Positions 1 through 5,543 of a stretch of 5,743 nt of DNA are shown one piece after another. Position 1 is the first letter of the stretch; every line of letters starts with the position of its first letter. Below the pieces are notes generated by a model, which had not been told where the DNA came from, searched no databases, and worked only from the letters and a program-made list of their open reading frames with translations. The stretch is from Microcystis sp. T1-4 (GTDB taxonomy: Bacteria; Cyanobacteriota; Cyanobacteriia; Cyanobacteriales; Microcystaceae): contig NZ_CAIP01000068.1 of assembly GCF_000297435.1 (NCBI RefSeq), forward strand, positions 1-5,743, read 5' to 3'. The position numbers and the translations under genes were made by a program.

Positions 1-98
1 ATATATTTGACTATACTTTTACTAACTATCGGTTACACTGATGATAAACAGGAAAATTTGCTCAGACTATCACCCCCCGGAAAGAGGCAGCACTAAAG

Positions 99-488
99 AT
101 GATATCTAGAAAAAATTTTAGCCAAAGCCAGCAAGTACCAATCGGTAAAACGAGAATTATTCAGGGAGCAACTGGCACTTTAATGCTAATGACTCTGCTT
201 TCTCTCCTCTTAGTGCCACCCAGTTTAGCATCTCCTGAGCCACCCAATTCGGTCATCGCCGCTACCCGTCAAGATTTGAGTCGGAAAACCAAGATATCCG
301 TTAATCGCTTGCAAATTCAAGCAGCACAACCACAAACCTGGCCCGATGGTTGTTTAGGATTAGCTAAACCGGGAGAATTCTGTACTCAAGCACTGGTGCA
401 AGGATGGCGAATTATTCTGACTGATAACCAAAAAACTTGGGTTTATCGCACCGATAGCAGCGGCACTAATCTCCGCTTAGAAAAGTGA
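99..488 (+). CDS. Small secreted protein of unknown function with WPDGC motif
   Basis: Predicted exported protein of 129 residues. A basic N-terminus (R4, K5, K17, R19) leads into a hydrophobic stretch at about 28-41, and S42-L43-A44 then S45 fits a signal peptidase I site. That would leave a mature protein of about 85 residues in the periplasm or outside the cell. The mature part carries a WPDGC motif (81-85), a second cysteine at 95 that could pair with C85, and an aromatic stretch with YRTD (116-119) near the C-terminus. I recall similar short cyanobacterial exported proteins with a WPD...C...YRTD pattern, but know no proven function. The ATG at 99 is preceded by AGAGG (83-87) at an 11-base spacing. 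A TATACT at 12-17 could be a -10 box, but its -35 would lie outside the window. The gene stands alone; the coding call is firm, the role unknown. Confidence 0.85.
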   Translation: MISRKNFSQSQQVPIGKTRIIQGATGTLMLMTLLSLLLVPPSLASPEPPNSVIAATRQDLSRKTKISVNRLQIQAAQPQTWPDGCLGLAKPGEFCTQALVQGWRIILTDNQKTWVYRTDSSGTNLRLEK

Positions 489-808
489 ATTTCTTTGGCT
501 CTTTTCCGGCTGCTTTTTCGGCATCCCCAAAGTAGCGTTTTCCTGATTTGATTATCGTCCCCCCAGGGTTGGGTGATGAAAATCGGCTGAGAATGGCTCT
601 AGGGTTTGTTTCAAGAATCTAGTCGTCTCTGGCAACCCTATTTAATTAATAATCCCAGTTTTTTGCTTCTTTTTGCTCTATAACTCCTGCGAGGCTGGAA
701 AAAGTAAACAGTAATCCAGTCATCAGCCCTCAACTATCGTTAAGATGGATAGGAGAAGGTAAAGTTTTATATGTCCCCTTCAACTGCGTTTAGGAGTTCC
801 TGCTAAAG
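489..808. other. Intergenic spacer upstream of sufA
   Basis: No gene is seen on either strand across 320 bases, and I found no clear terminator for the upstream gene. The only promoter-like item is TATAAC at 679-684, a good -10 match without a recognisable -35; it would give an mRNA leader of more than 100 bases before sufA. A purine-rich AGGAG at 792-796 is the likely ribosome binding site of sufA. Confidence 0.5.
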
Positions 809-1165
809 ATGACACAAGCTACTCAGATTCAAGGAAAAGGAATTTTACTCAGTGAGGCTGCCCTCAAACACCTTACCATGCTCAAAGAGCAAGAGGGCAA
901 GGATTTATGTTTGCGCGTGGGTGTGCGTCAGGGTGGTTGTTCGGGAATGTCCTATATGATGGATTTTGAGCATCCTGGCAATATTGGCCCCCAAGATGAG
1001 GTTTTCGATTACGATGGCTTTAAAATCGTCTCTGATAAAAAAAGTCTGCTCTATCTCTACGGTCTCATGTTAGATTACAGCAACGCGATGATCGGCGGTG
1101 GTTTCCAATTCACTAATCCCAACGCCAGTCAAACCTGTGGCTGTGGTAAGTCTTTTGGCGTTTAA
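809..1165 (+). CDS. sufA: A-type iron-sulfur cluster carrier, SufA/IscA family
   Basis: HesB/IscA-family protein of 118 residues, the family's usual length. A-type carriers bind an iron-sulfur cluster or iron in the cytoplasm and pass it from the SUF assembly machinery to client proteins; in cyanobacteria these include many photosynthetic and respiratory proteins. The three family cysteines are all present: C44 in a GGCSGMSY stretch and C110/C112 in the C-terminal TCGCGKSF. The region around residues 79-103, ending in GGGFQFTNPN, is also typical. The sequence strongly resembles, from memory, the SufA-like protein of Synechocystis (slr1417) and plastid SUFA1. The choice between sufA and iscA is by resemblance, as no other suf or isc gene is in the window. 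The start at 809 has AGGAG at 792-796, a rather long spacing of 12. A strong terminator follows directly, so the gene is probably transcribed alone. Confidence 0.95.
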   Translation: MTQATQIQGKGILLSEAALKHLTMLKEQEGKDLCLRVGVRQGGCSGMSYMMDFEHPGNIGPQDEVFDYDGFKIVSDKKSLLYLYGLMLDYSNAMIGGGFQFTNPNASQTCGCGKSFGV

Positions 1166-1174
1166 TATTTTCCC

Positions 1175-1217
1175 GGGGTGATACCTTTCACCCCCGCCTC
1201 CCAGAGGCGTTTTTTTT
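1175..1217 (+). terminator. Tandem-hairpin intrinsic terminator after sufA
   Basis: Two hairpins are stacked end to end. The first pairs GGGGTGA (1175-1181) with TCACCCC (1188-1194). The second pairs CGCCTC (1195-1200) with GAGGCG (1204-1209) over a three-base loop and runs into eight T (1210-1217). The second hairpin with its T-run is a textbook factor-independent terminator 30 bases after the sufA stop. The first may stack on it or act as a 3' stabiliser. Confidence 0.9.
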
Positions 1218-1443
1218 GGCCAAAACCCTTGACAAAATCGGAGACTTGCCTATCCCTCCAATATTTTACGAATGGGCAATTAATTTTGCACGACTACTTA
1301 ATAATCAGGCGATGATAGTAATTAGTTTCCTGTATCGCCTTTTGTCAATTGTTTTCTATCTAGAACAAGCTCATCAATTATGTCTCTGGCCAGCTAAGGA
1401 TTTAAAGGATTTAGTCGATTTATGCCCTCCTATCGAACCATAA
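1216..1443 (+). CDS. Doubtful small open reading frame
   Basis: An open frame of 75 codons with a hydrophobic middle (about residues 33-50) and a C-terminus rich in Leu, Asp and Lys. I recognise no family. Its only full-length start is a TTG inside the T-run of the sufA terminator, with no ribosome binding site. The first in-frame ATG is at 1312 (44 residues) and also lacks a good binding site. A TTGACA at 1229-1234 could be a -35, but the matching -10 (TATCCC) is poor. It may be a fragment of a lost gene or chance; I list it because the protein composition is not obviously random. Confidence 0.2.
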   Translation: MAKTLDKIGDLPIPPIFYEWAINFARLLNNQAMIVISFLYRLLSIVFYLEQAHQLCLWPAKDLKDLVDLCPPIEP

Positions 1444-1469
1444 CAAGTAACGAAGAGCCTAAATTTTGA

Positions 1470-1580
1470 GATCACGGAGTAGGACGTTTAACCTGTTTCC
1501 TCTCGTTCTCACGGTCGGAACCACTGACAAGCATTCTAGCATCCAAGCCGTCCTTAAAGGACGGGGTTAAACCCAAATTT
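1470..1580 (+). mobile_element. Probable IS200/IS605 (IS1341-type) right-end remnant, no transposase
   Basis: The core is CCGTCC (1548-1553), a five-base loop TTAAA, then GGACGG (1559-1564), merging directly into the palindrome GGGTTAAACCC (1564-1574). This arrangement, preceded by a stretch such as GCATTCTAGCATCCAAG (1531-1547), matches from memory the right ends of cyanobacterial IS200/IS605-family elements. There the end forms a subterminal hairpin and also the 3' part of the reRNA/omegaRNA that guides TnpB. No tnpA or tnpB reading frame is present in the flanks, so this would be a scar or a small non-autonomous copy. The left boundary is not defined; the right boundary probably lies just after 1574. 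Confidence 0.55.
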
Positions 1581-1623
1581 CCGGTAAGTTGTGTTGAGAA
1601 ATGTGTAGAGTTGCCGCCGACCC

Positions 1624-1652
1624 TTGACTGGAACCTAAGCTCTCGTGATAAC
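1624..1652 (+). promoter_or_regulatory. Sigma-70-type promoter for the 1711 gene
   Basis: TTGACT (1624-1629) and GATAAC (1647-1652) are separated by exactly 17 bases. They match the TTGACA/TATAAT consensus at five and four positions. Transcription would begin near 1659, giving a leader of about 50 bases to the ATG at 1711. This argues against the longer GTG-initiated frame at 1645, whose start lies inside the promoter. Confidence 0.45.
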
Positions 1653-1710
1653 TTGTATAGGAGTTATCGACAAGACACCATCAGCTAGACAAGCCCCTTG
1701 CAGTTTCTCT

Positions 1711-1896
1711 ATGTTTCACCCCAACCAATCGGAACCCCGTGAAGATATCCGCGAGTATGTAGCTCAACTACAACTTCACATGGCTTTACAAGCTCGTAAT
1801 CTCGTGCCTAGTCTGACTAATACTAGAGATAGTCGCGAGAAACTGCTGCAGGATACCCAAGCAACCATCGAAAAAATCGTTTCCCGTCATTTCTAG
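1711..1896 (+). CDS. Small helical protein of unknown function
   Basis: A protein of 61 residues, not recognised. It has no signal peptide or membrane segment and is probably cytoplasmic. From about residue 10 onward it is rich in Glu, Gln, Arg, Leu and Ala with a heptad-like spacing, suggesting two amphipathic helices (about 11-33 and 39-59) joined by an LVPSLTNT turn. A longer frame opens at a GTG at 1645, but that start overlaps the -10 box of the promoter and the added residues look non-coding, so I prefer the ATG at 1711. No clear ribosome binding site precedes it. The codon choice looks normal for the neighbours. It could be a conserved small cyanobacterial protein; the coding call is moderate. 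Confidence 0.5.
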   Translation: MFHPNQSEPREDIREYVAQLQLHMALQARNLVPSLTNTRDSREKLLQDTQATIEKIVSRHF

Positions 1897-1923
1897 TTGA
1901 CTGATTTTACCATAGTCATTTGA

Positions 1924-1957
1924 GCCGCAGGACAGGCAAGACAATTGCCACTGCGGC
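1924..1957. other. Long imperfect hairpin after the small gene
   Basis: GCCGCAG (1924-1930) pairs with CTGCGGC (1951-1957), and inside it GGCAA (1935-1939) pairs with TTGCC (1945-1949) over a five-base loop, giving 12 pairs with one asymmetric internal loop. It starts 28 bases after the stop at 1896. No T-run follows on either side, so it is not a standard terminator. It could stabilise the 3' end or be a small dispersed palindrome. Confidence 0.6.
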
Positions 1958-2010
1958 AAGGGGTTATTGACTTAAATCTATAATATCCCAGCAATTTTTT
2001 TTATGATTAC

Positions 2011-2044
2011 CCACTTGATAAAGTGGCCACAGCAGTGGTATTAA
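2011..2044 (+). promoter_or_regulatory. Possible promoter of the J-domain/HNH operon within paired hairpins
   Basis: TTGATA (2015-2020), an 18-base gap and TATTAA (2039-2044) make a fair sigma-70-type promoter about 100 bases before the ATG at 2154. The same DNA holds two adjacent small palindromes: CCACTT (2011-2016) with AAGTGG (2021-2026), and CCAC (2027-2030) with GTGG (2035-2038). These could be an operator or merely structure. A perfect TATAAT at 1979-1984 is an alternative -10 box but has no usable -35. Confidence 0.3.
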
Positions 2045-2153
2045 TTTAAGATAGGAAGTTTTCGGGAGTCAGTCGTCGGTCGTTCATACCAAATTAGCCT
2101 ACACTTCATCTTGATAAGAAAGGCTAGATTTTTTGCAGCTTCTTAGGGAAATT

Positions 2154-2756
2154 ATGACCACTAATCCTCTTAACTCGCTCATTTTAGAGCAGATTAGTCA
2201 TATCTGTGAGCAATACTCGATCGAAAGTCGTATTCTCGAAGATTTTGCCGATTTTGTCATCAAAAACCACCGTAAAAAGTCTCCTAAACCATCGTTAACT
2301 AAATCAAAAACTACAGCCACCACCACCACAGGCTCAAAAGTTAAACCTTTAACTCTAACGCAACTTAAACAGGCAGTTTATGCCTATTTTGAGGTTAGCA
2401 ATACCACAGAATTAAAAAAATCGAGTATGTTTCAAATGGCTACTAGAGCCTTTGATAACATCAATTTATCTCAGCGAGAAAGTTGGGAAAAAATTTACAG
2501 AGAGTATGTAGGTATTTTACCAGAAGAAGATGGAGAAACTGGTAAGCATTGTATTAATGGTATTAATATATTTAAGTATTTTTATCCCTATCGTGTTTTC
2601 GAGCTTGATCCAAAAACTGCCAGCAAGGAAGACATTAAAAATGCCTATTATCGTCTTTCTAAAATCTATCATCCTGATAACCAAGAAACAGGAGACGCAG
2701 AAGTTTTTGATTGTTTAACTGTCATGTATAAGTCTATCACCACGGAGATAAAATAA
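2154..2756 (+). CDS. J-domain protein with N-terminal helical domain
   Basis: A protein of 200 residues, first gene of a two-gene unit. The C-terminal part (about 146-200) is a J-domain: a helix-I-like YRVFELDP, then KEDIKNAYYRLSKIY and the diagnostic HPD triad at 173-175, then a helix-III-like DAEVFDCLTVMYKSI. Such domains dock on Hsp70 (DnaK) and stimulate its ATPase. Helix IV is missing or very short, and the zinc-finger and substrate domains of true DnaJ are absent. The N-terminus (about 1-42) looks helical. A Thr/Lys/Ser-rich linker (43-65) joins it to a middle helical region (about 66-123) that I recall from other cyanobacterial J-proteins without a known role. The frame also opens at a TTG (2133), but the ATG at 2154 has AGGGA (2145-2149) just before it. 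The stop lies two bases before the next gene. A role in delivering Hsp70 to the nuclease-like partner is inference only. Confidence 0.85.
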   Translation: MTTNPLNSLILEQISHICEQYSIESRILEDFADFVIKNHRKKSPKPSLTKSKTTATTTTGSKVKPLTLTQLKQAVYAYFEVSNTTELKKSSMFQMATRAFDNINLSQRESWEKIYREYVGILPEEDGETGKHCINGINIFKYFYPYRVFELDPKTASKEDIKNAYYRLSKIYHPDNQETGDAEVFDCLTVMYKSITTEIK

Positions 2757-2758
2757 TC

Positions 2759-3823
2759 ATGCCTCAGAAAGCAAATACCTTCCTGATCCGGGATACCGAA
2801 TTAGCTCAATGGTTTTCTATTACTCTTGAAAAACTAGACAAAATTGTTGATATTTTTGATGCTGATCCTAATGATGATTGGGATTTAGTTGAAGGTGTCG
2901 ATTATCAATTTGTCAACAAAAAAGATAAAGTTAGAGTGTTTTCTTTTGAAGGTGCTTTAAAAATTGCTTCCTATATTGATCAGCATGAAAAGCGAGGAAT
3001 TATATACAGATTTAGAGAATTTTTTACTAAGCACGATCAAAAAATTCGTCGCTCTTTGGCACGAAAATTAATTTTTAATGAATTGGCTGACTCTGGCGAA
3101 ATTAAAGTTTATCAAGGAGTGGCTATGATTCATAAACAGAGTTTGCGGCGAATTTTAAAAACTAATGGAGCCAAGCTAAATCAAACATTCAATAATCTTA
3201 AACTCCACGAATCTTCATCTTTGAAAGTTGATGATGAAGAACTTGCTAAGGTAATCAAAAATACTAAAACAGAAGTTCGTCCTTTAAAAATAGGAGTAGA
3301 TTTTTACGAAGATGAAAAAAGAGAGTTTTGGTTCTCTGAAAGTGGAGTTGTTCGCATTTCTAAATCCATGAGTGAAACTTTGACGAATAAATCGCGCCAA
3401 GAAATGTGTAAAATGATTGAAATCGAGTTTCCTCTTGCCTTTAAAGAAATTCAGGAAAATCTAGATGACGATACCAAACAAAAAATCGAGATTGAAAAGG
3501 CTAAAAAACGAGCTAAAACTAGAGATAAAAACACTTGTCAGGTGACAGGGCAAAAACCGGATAGAAATAATAAATTTAATCTCGCTGTCCATCATCTTTA
3601 CTCTGTCCAAAAATATCCCCATCTAGCGACATTAGATCTGAATTTGGTGACTATTAAAGAAGAAATTCACCAAGAATTCCACGGTAATTTAGGGGGATTT
3701 CATCAACCTTGTACAATCGAGGATTTTATCGAATTCTTGCACGTTTACTATCCCGAACATCATGGTAATTTAGCCTTAAAACTTCAGAAAACTAAGAAAA
3801 AACTGGAAAAATTAGCTAAATAA
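2759..3823 (+). CDS. HNH-endonuclease-like protein with duplicated N-terminal module
   Basis: A protein of 354 residues, probably a DNA-binding nuclease in the cytoplasm. The C-terminal part (about 248-315) looks like an HNH fold: KRAKTRDKNTCQVTG leads to AVHH (H278, H279), N295 in LDLNLV, and H304/H308 in IHQEFH. These are the likely metal and catalytic residues. The CxxC pairs of zinc-holding HNH proteins are absent; the only cysteines are C217, C260 and C318. Upstream are two similar stretches, G46-V-D-Y to G65 and G179-V-D-F to G196, each followed by a short helix, which suggests a duplicated recognition module. The C-terminus is Lys-rich. The ATG follows the previous stop by two bases, and GGAG (2744-2747) inside that gene is the likely ribosome binding site, so translation is probably coupled. 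I recall related cyanobacterial proteins with this N-terminus and HNH tail, with no assigned function. No substrate can be named; restriction, homing or defence are all open. Confidence 0.8.
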   Translation: MPQKANTFLIRDTELAQWFSITLEKLDKIVDIFDADPNDDWDLVEGVDYQFVNKKDKVRVFSFEGALKIASYIDQHEKRGIIYRFREFFTKHDQKIRRSLARKLIFNELADSGEIKVYQGVAMIHKQSLRRILKTNGAKLNQTFNNLKLHESSSLKVDDEELAKVIKNTKTEVRPLKIGVDFYEDEKREFWFSESGVVRISKSMSETLTNKSRQEMCKMIEIEFPLAFKEIQENLDDDTKQKIEIEKAKKRAKTRDKNTCQVTGQKPDRNNKFNLAVHHLYSVQKYPHLATLDLNLVTIKEEIHQEFHGNLGGFHQPCTIEDFIEFLHVYYPEHHGNLALKLQKTKKKLEKLAK

Positions 3824-3859
3824 TCATTCAATTTGGGGGTGTGAATAGCTCCAAGGTGA

Positions 3860-4024
3860 TTATCCATTTTTTGAGGGAAAGAACGACCATATCTCATCAT
3901 GAGCGATAATTAATTTATCTTGAGGTTTTGCCAAAACTCCTATCTCACGAGGAACAGCCGCATCTAAATCATTGGCAACTATTGTCAACTCCGCCCATAG
4001 TATATATGATAGTTGAACTCTAAT
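3860..4024 (-). pseudogene. Possible 3' remnant of a minus-strand gene
   Basis: Read on the minus strand, 54 codons run open from 4024 to a TAA at 3862-3860. The C-terminal part looks protein-like, for example VANDLDAAVPREIGVLAK followed by a KLIIAHDEIWSFF stretch. There is no ATG and no ribosome binding site, a stop lies just upstream at 4027-4025, and the segment contains the ddl promoter. I do not recognise the family. It may be the tail of a gene lost when this junction formed, or chance: an open run of this length is not rare. Confidence 0.3.
3982..4010 (+). promoter_or_regulatory. Strong sigma-70-type promoter of ddl
   Basis: TTGTCA (3982-3987) and TATGAT (4005-4010) stand exactly 17 bases apart, each matching five of six consensus positions. 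Transcription would begin near 4017, giving a leader of about 40 bases. That leader holds AGAGAGG (4044-4050), the ribosome binding site five bases before the ddl ATG. TCTAG (4031-4035) can pair with CTAGA (4042-4046), which touches the start of that site. Confidence 0.7.
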
Positions 4025-4055
4025 TTAGGATCTAGCTGGGTCTAGAGAGGATAAT

Positions 4056-5114
4056 ATGGATAAGATCAAGGTAGGATTGTTGTTTGGTGGTCGATCGGGA
4101 GAACACGAGGTATCTATCAATTCGGCTCGATCGATCCTGCAAGCTTTTAATTATCCCGAAAATCTTGACAAATACGCAGTTATCCCCTTCTATATCGATA
4201 AAAATGGCTGTTGGCATTCGGCAGCAACTGCTAGACAAATTTTAACCTCTGGGCAACCCCTAGCTATTGAGAGTGATATAAAAGTCAATATCTGGCAATT
4301 TCCCCCAGAAGTGAGCGAAATTGAGGTTTGGTTTCCAATTCTCCACGGACCGAATGGAGAAGATGGAACTTTACAAGGATTACTCACTCTCATGCGGGTT
4401 GCTTTTGTGGGTAGTGGGGTACTGGGTTCATGCTTGGGAATGGATAAAATTGCCATGAAAACTGCTTTTGCAGCCGCTGGATTACCCCAAGTTAAGTATA
4501 AGGCCATAACCCGCTCGCAAGTGTGGTCAAATGCCTGTGTTTTTCCGCAATTGTGCGATCAAATCGCCGAGGAAATAGGTTATCCTTGTTTTATTAAACC
4601 CGCTAATTTAGGTTCTTCGGTGGGTATTAGTAAAGCTCGCAACCAGCAAGAATTAGAGGCTGCTTTAGATAGTGCTGCTAGTTATGATCGACGGATTATT
4701 GTTGAAGCAGGAGTAACCGCAAGGGAGATCGAATGTGCGGTTTTAGGTAATGATAATCCCCAAGCTTCTTTGGTGGGAGAAATTACTTTTGATAGTGATT
4801 TTTATGACTATGAAACTAAATATACTGATGGGCGATCGAGTATGGTGATTCCCGCTAATATTCCTGATAAAATTGCTAATCAAGTGCGAGAAATGGCTGT
4901 AGAAGCATTTAAAGCTGTGGATGCTGCGGGATTGTCGCGGGTGGATTTTTTCTATGTGGAGAAGACTGGGGAAGTGTTGCTCAATGAAATTAATACTCTG
5001 CCGGGGTTTACTAATTTTAGTATGTATCCCCAACTCTGGAAAGCCACTGGTTTAGAGTTTGAGAAATTGGTCGATAAATTAGTGCAATTAGCTTTAGAAA
5101 AACAGGAAAAATAA
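4056..5114 (+). CDS. ddl: D-alanine--D-alanine ligase
   Basis: ATP-grasp enzyme of 352 residues, normal length for Ddl. It joins two D-alanines using ATP in the cytoplasm, making the dipeptide that MurF adds to the peptidoglycan precursor. The N-terminal domain opens with LLFGGRSGEHEVSINSA (8-24), whose E16 corresponds to the substrate-contacting Glu of E. coli DdlB. Further marks are HGPNGEDGTLQG (97-108), K131 and K181 of the ATP site, and the glycine/serine loop ANLGSSVGIS (183-192). The omega loop FYDYETKY (249-256) keeps the tyrosine typical of true D-Ala-D-Ala ligases rather than the D-lactate forms of VanA type. R295, D297, E311 and N313 in SRVDFF and NEINTLPGFT supply magnesium and phosphate contacts. 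The start at 4056 is set by AGAGAGG five bases upstream and by the MDKIKVGLLFGG beginning. All key residues are intact. No clear terminator follows; the gene appears to be transcribed alone from its own promoter. Confidence 0.97.
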   Translation: MDKIKVGLLFGGRSGEHEVSINSARSILQAFNYPENLDKYAVIPFYIDKNGCWHSAATARQILTSGQPLAIESDIKVNIWQFPPEVSEIEVWFPILHGPNGEDGTLQGLLTLMRVAFVGSGVLGSCLGMDKIAMKTAFAAAGLPQVKYKAITRSQVWSNACVFPQLCDQIAEEIGYPCFIKPANLGSSVGISKARNQQELEAALDSAASYDRRIIVEAGVTAREIECAVLGNDNPQASLVGEITFDSDFYDYETKYTDGRSSMVIPANIPDKIANQVREMAVEAFKAVDAAGLSRVDFFYVEKTGEVLLNEINTLPGFTNFSMYPQLWKATGLEFEKLVDKLVQLALEKQEK

Positions 5115-5274
5115 GGTTAATTTAACACCATTTCTAGGATAGTAATTACCTAGTCTAAGTAACTGGTTCTAATTAAGTAGAAGATAAATTTTGTCTTTGA
5201 TCCCTCCTGCCTCCTAGGGCTGAGGCTCTTCTAGGTTCTGTGTGATAAGTTTAATTGACATAGGATCGATCGAT

Positions 5275-5305
5275 CTTTGTGTCCTTTGTGTCTTTGTGGT
5301 TCGTT
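5275..5305. repeat. CTTTGTG triple repeat of a cyanobacterial dispersed type
   Basis: Three copies of CTTTGTG lie close together (5275-5281, 5284-5290, 5292-5298), the last running into GTTCGTT. From memory, sequences of this shape (with G/C variants ending in GGTTCGTT) are scattered between genes in many cyanobacteria, including Microcystis and Nostoc. Their function is not known to me. The micro-repetition is directly visible; the family assignment is recollection. Confidence 0.5.
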
Positions 5306-5324
5306 CCACCCCCTCGCTCTTGAG

Positions 5325-5346
5325 AAATGTATCTTAGAATACATTT
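5325..5346. repeat. Perfect 8-bp hairpin
   Basis: AAATGTAT (5325-5332) pairs with ATACATTT (5339-5346) over a six-base loop. The stem is AT-rich and no T-run directly follows. It lies 20 bases beyond the CTTTGTG repeat and may belong to the same dispersed unit. Confidence 0.5.
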
Positions 5347-5399
5347 TACCCACCAAACCTGGGAGAGCCGGGCTGATTCATTTAAATTAAGTACAGATG

Positions 5400-5428
5400 A
5401 TCTTCAGTCAATAAATTTGACTGAAGAT
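5400..5428. repeat. Perfect 12-bp hairpin with five-base loop
   Basis: Bases 5400-5411 are fully complementary to 5417-5428, leaving the loop TAAAT; the core reads TCTTCAGTCA and TGACTGAAGA. It is the longest perfect stem I found in the window. It lies between ddl and the decayed minus-strand gene. A T-rich stretch occurs only some 14 bases later, so a terminator function for converging transcription is possible but not typical. A remnant of a small palindromic element is the alternative. Confidence 0.6.
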
Positions 5429-5543
5429 TCTCAAGTTTACCTTTTTCTAACCAAAAGAGTTAGCCACAATAATTAATCTTTAGTCTTCTGCCAATATTTA
5501 TTATGAATAGATTGATAAAGCTTGTTCTCAAGCTACTAAAAGC

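Noticed and set aside
1594..1604. TTGAGAAATGT repeated at 5320-5330
   Set aside because: An 11-base repeat is expected a few times by chance in a window this size, and the flanks differ.
1967..1984. TTGACT plus TATAAT as a promoter for the J-domain operon
   Set aside because: The two boxes are only six bases apart, which cannot work as a -35/-10 pair.
2066..2084. GTC-rich micro-repeat resembling a short tandem array
   Set aside because: Units are imperfect and very few. There are no CRISPR-like spacers here or anywhere else in the window.
2530..2718. Plus-strand open frame inside the J-domain gene
   Set aside because: Out of frame within a well-supported gene, and no ribosome binding site.
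3833..3872. Possible terminator after the HNH gene: TTGGGG with CTCCAA, then six T
   Set aside because: The stem includes a wobble pair and a long loop, and the T-run starts 12 bases after it, so it is too weak to call.
4031..4046. TCTAG/CTAGA stem in the ddl leader that could hide the ribosome binding site
   Set aside because: Only five pairs and only partly overlapping the AGAGAGG, so not enough to claim a regulatory switch.
4032..4238. Open frame on the minus strand across the start of ddl
   Set aside because: It lies opposite the ddl start, whose protein is unmistakable, and its translation has no recognisable feature.
4190..4507. Minus-strand open frame of about 105 codons inside ddl
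   Set aside because: It is antisense to conserved ddl motifs, and its content is explained by the ddl codons read backwards.
4743..5033. Minus-strand open frame inside the 3' half of ddl
   Set aside because: Shadow of ddl, rich in Ser, Ile and His as expected from reversed codons.
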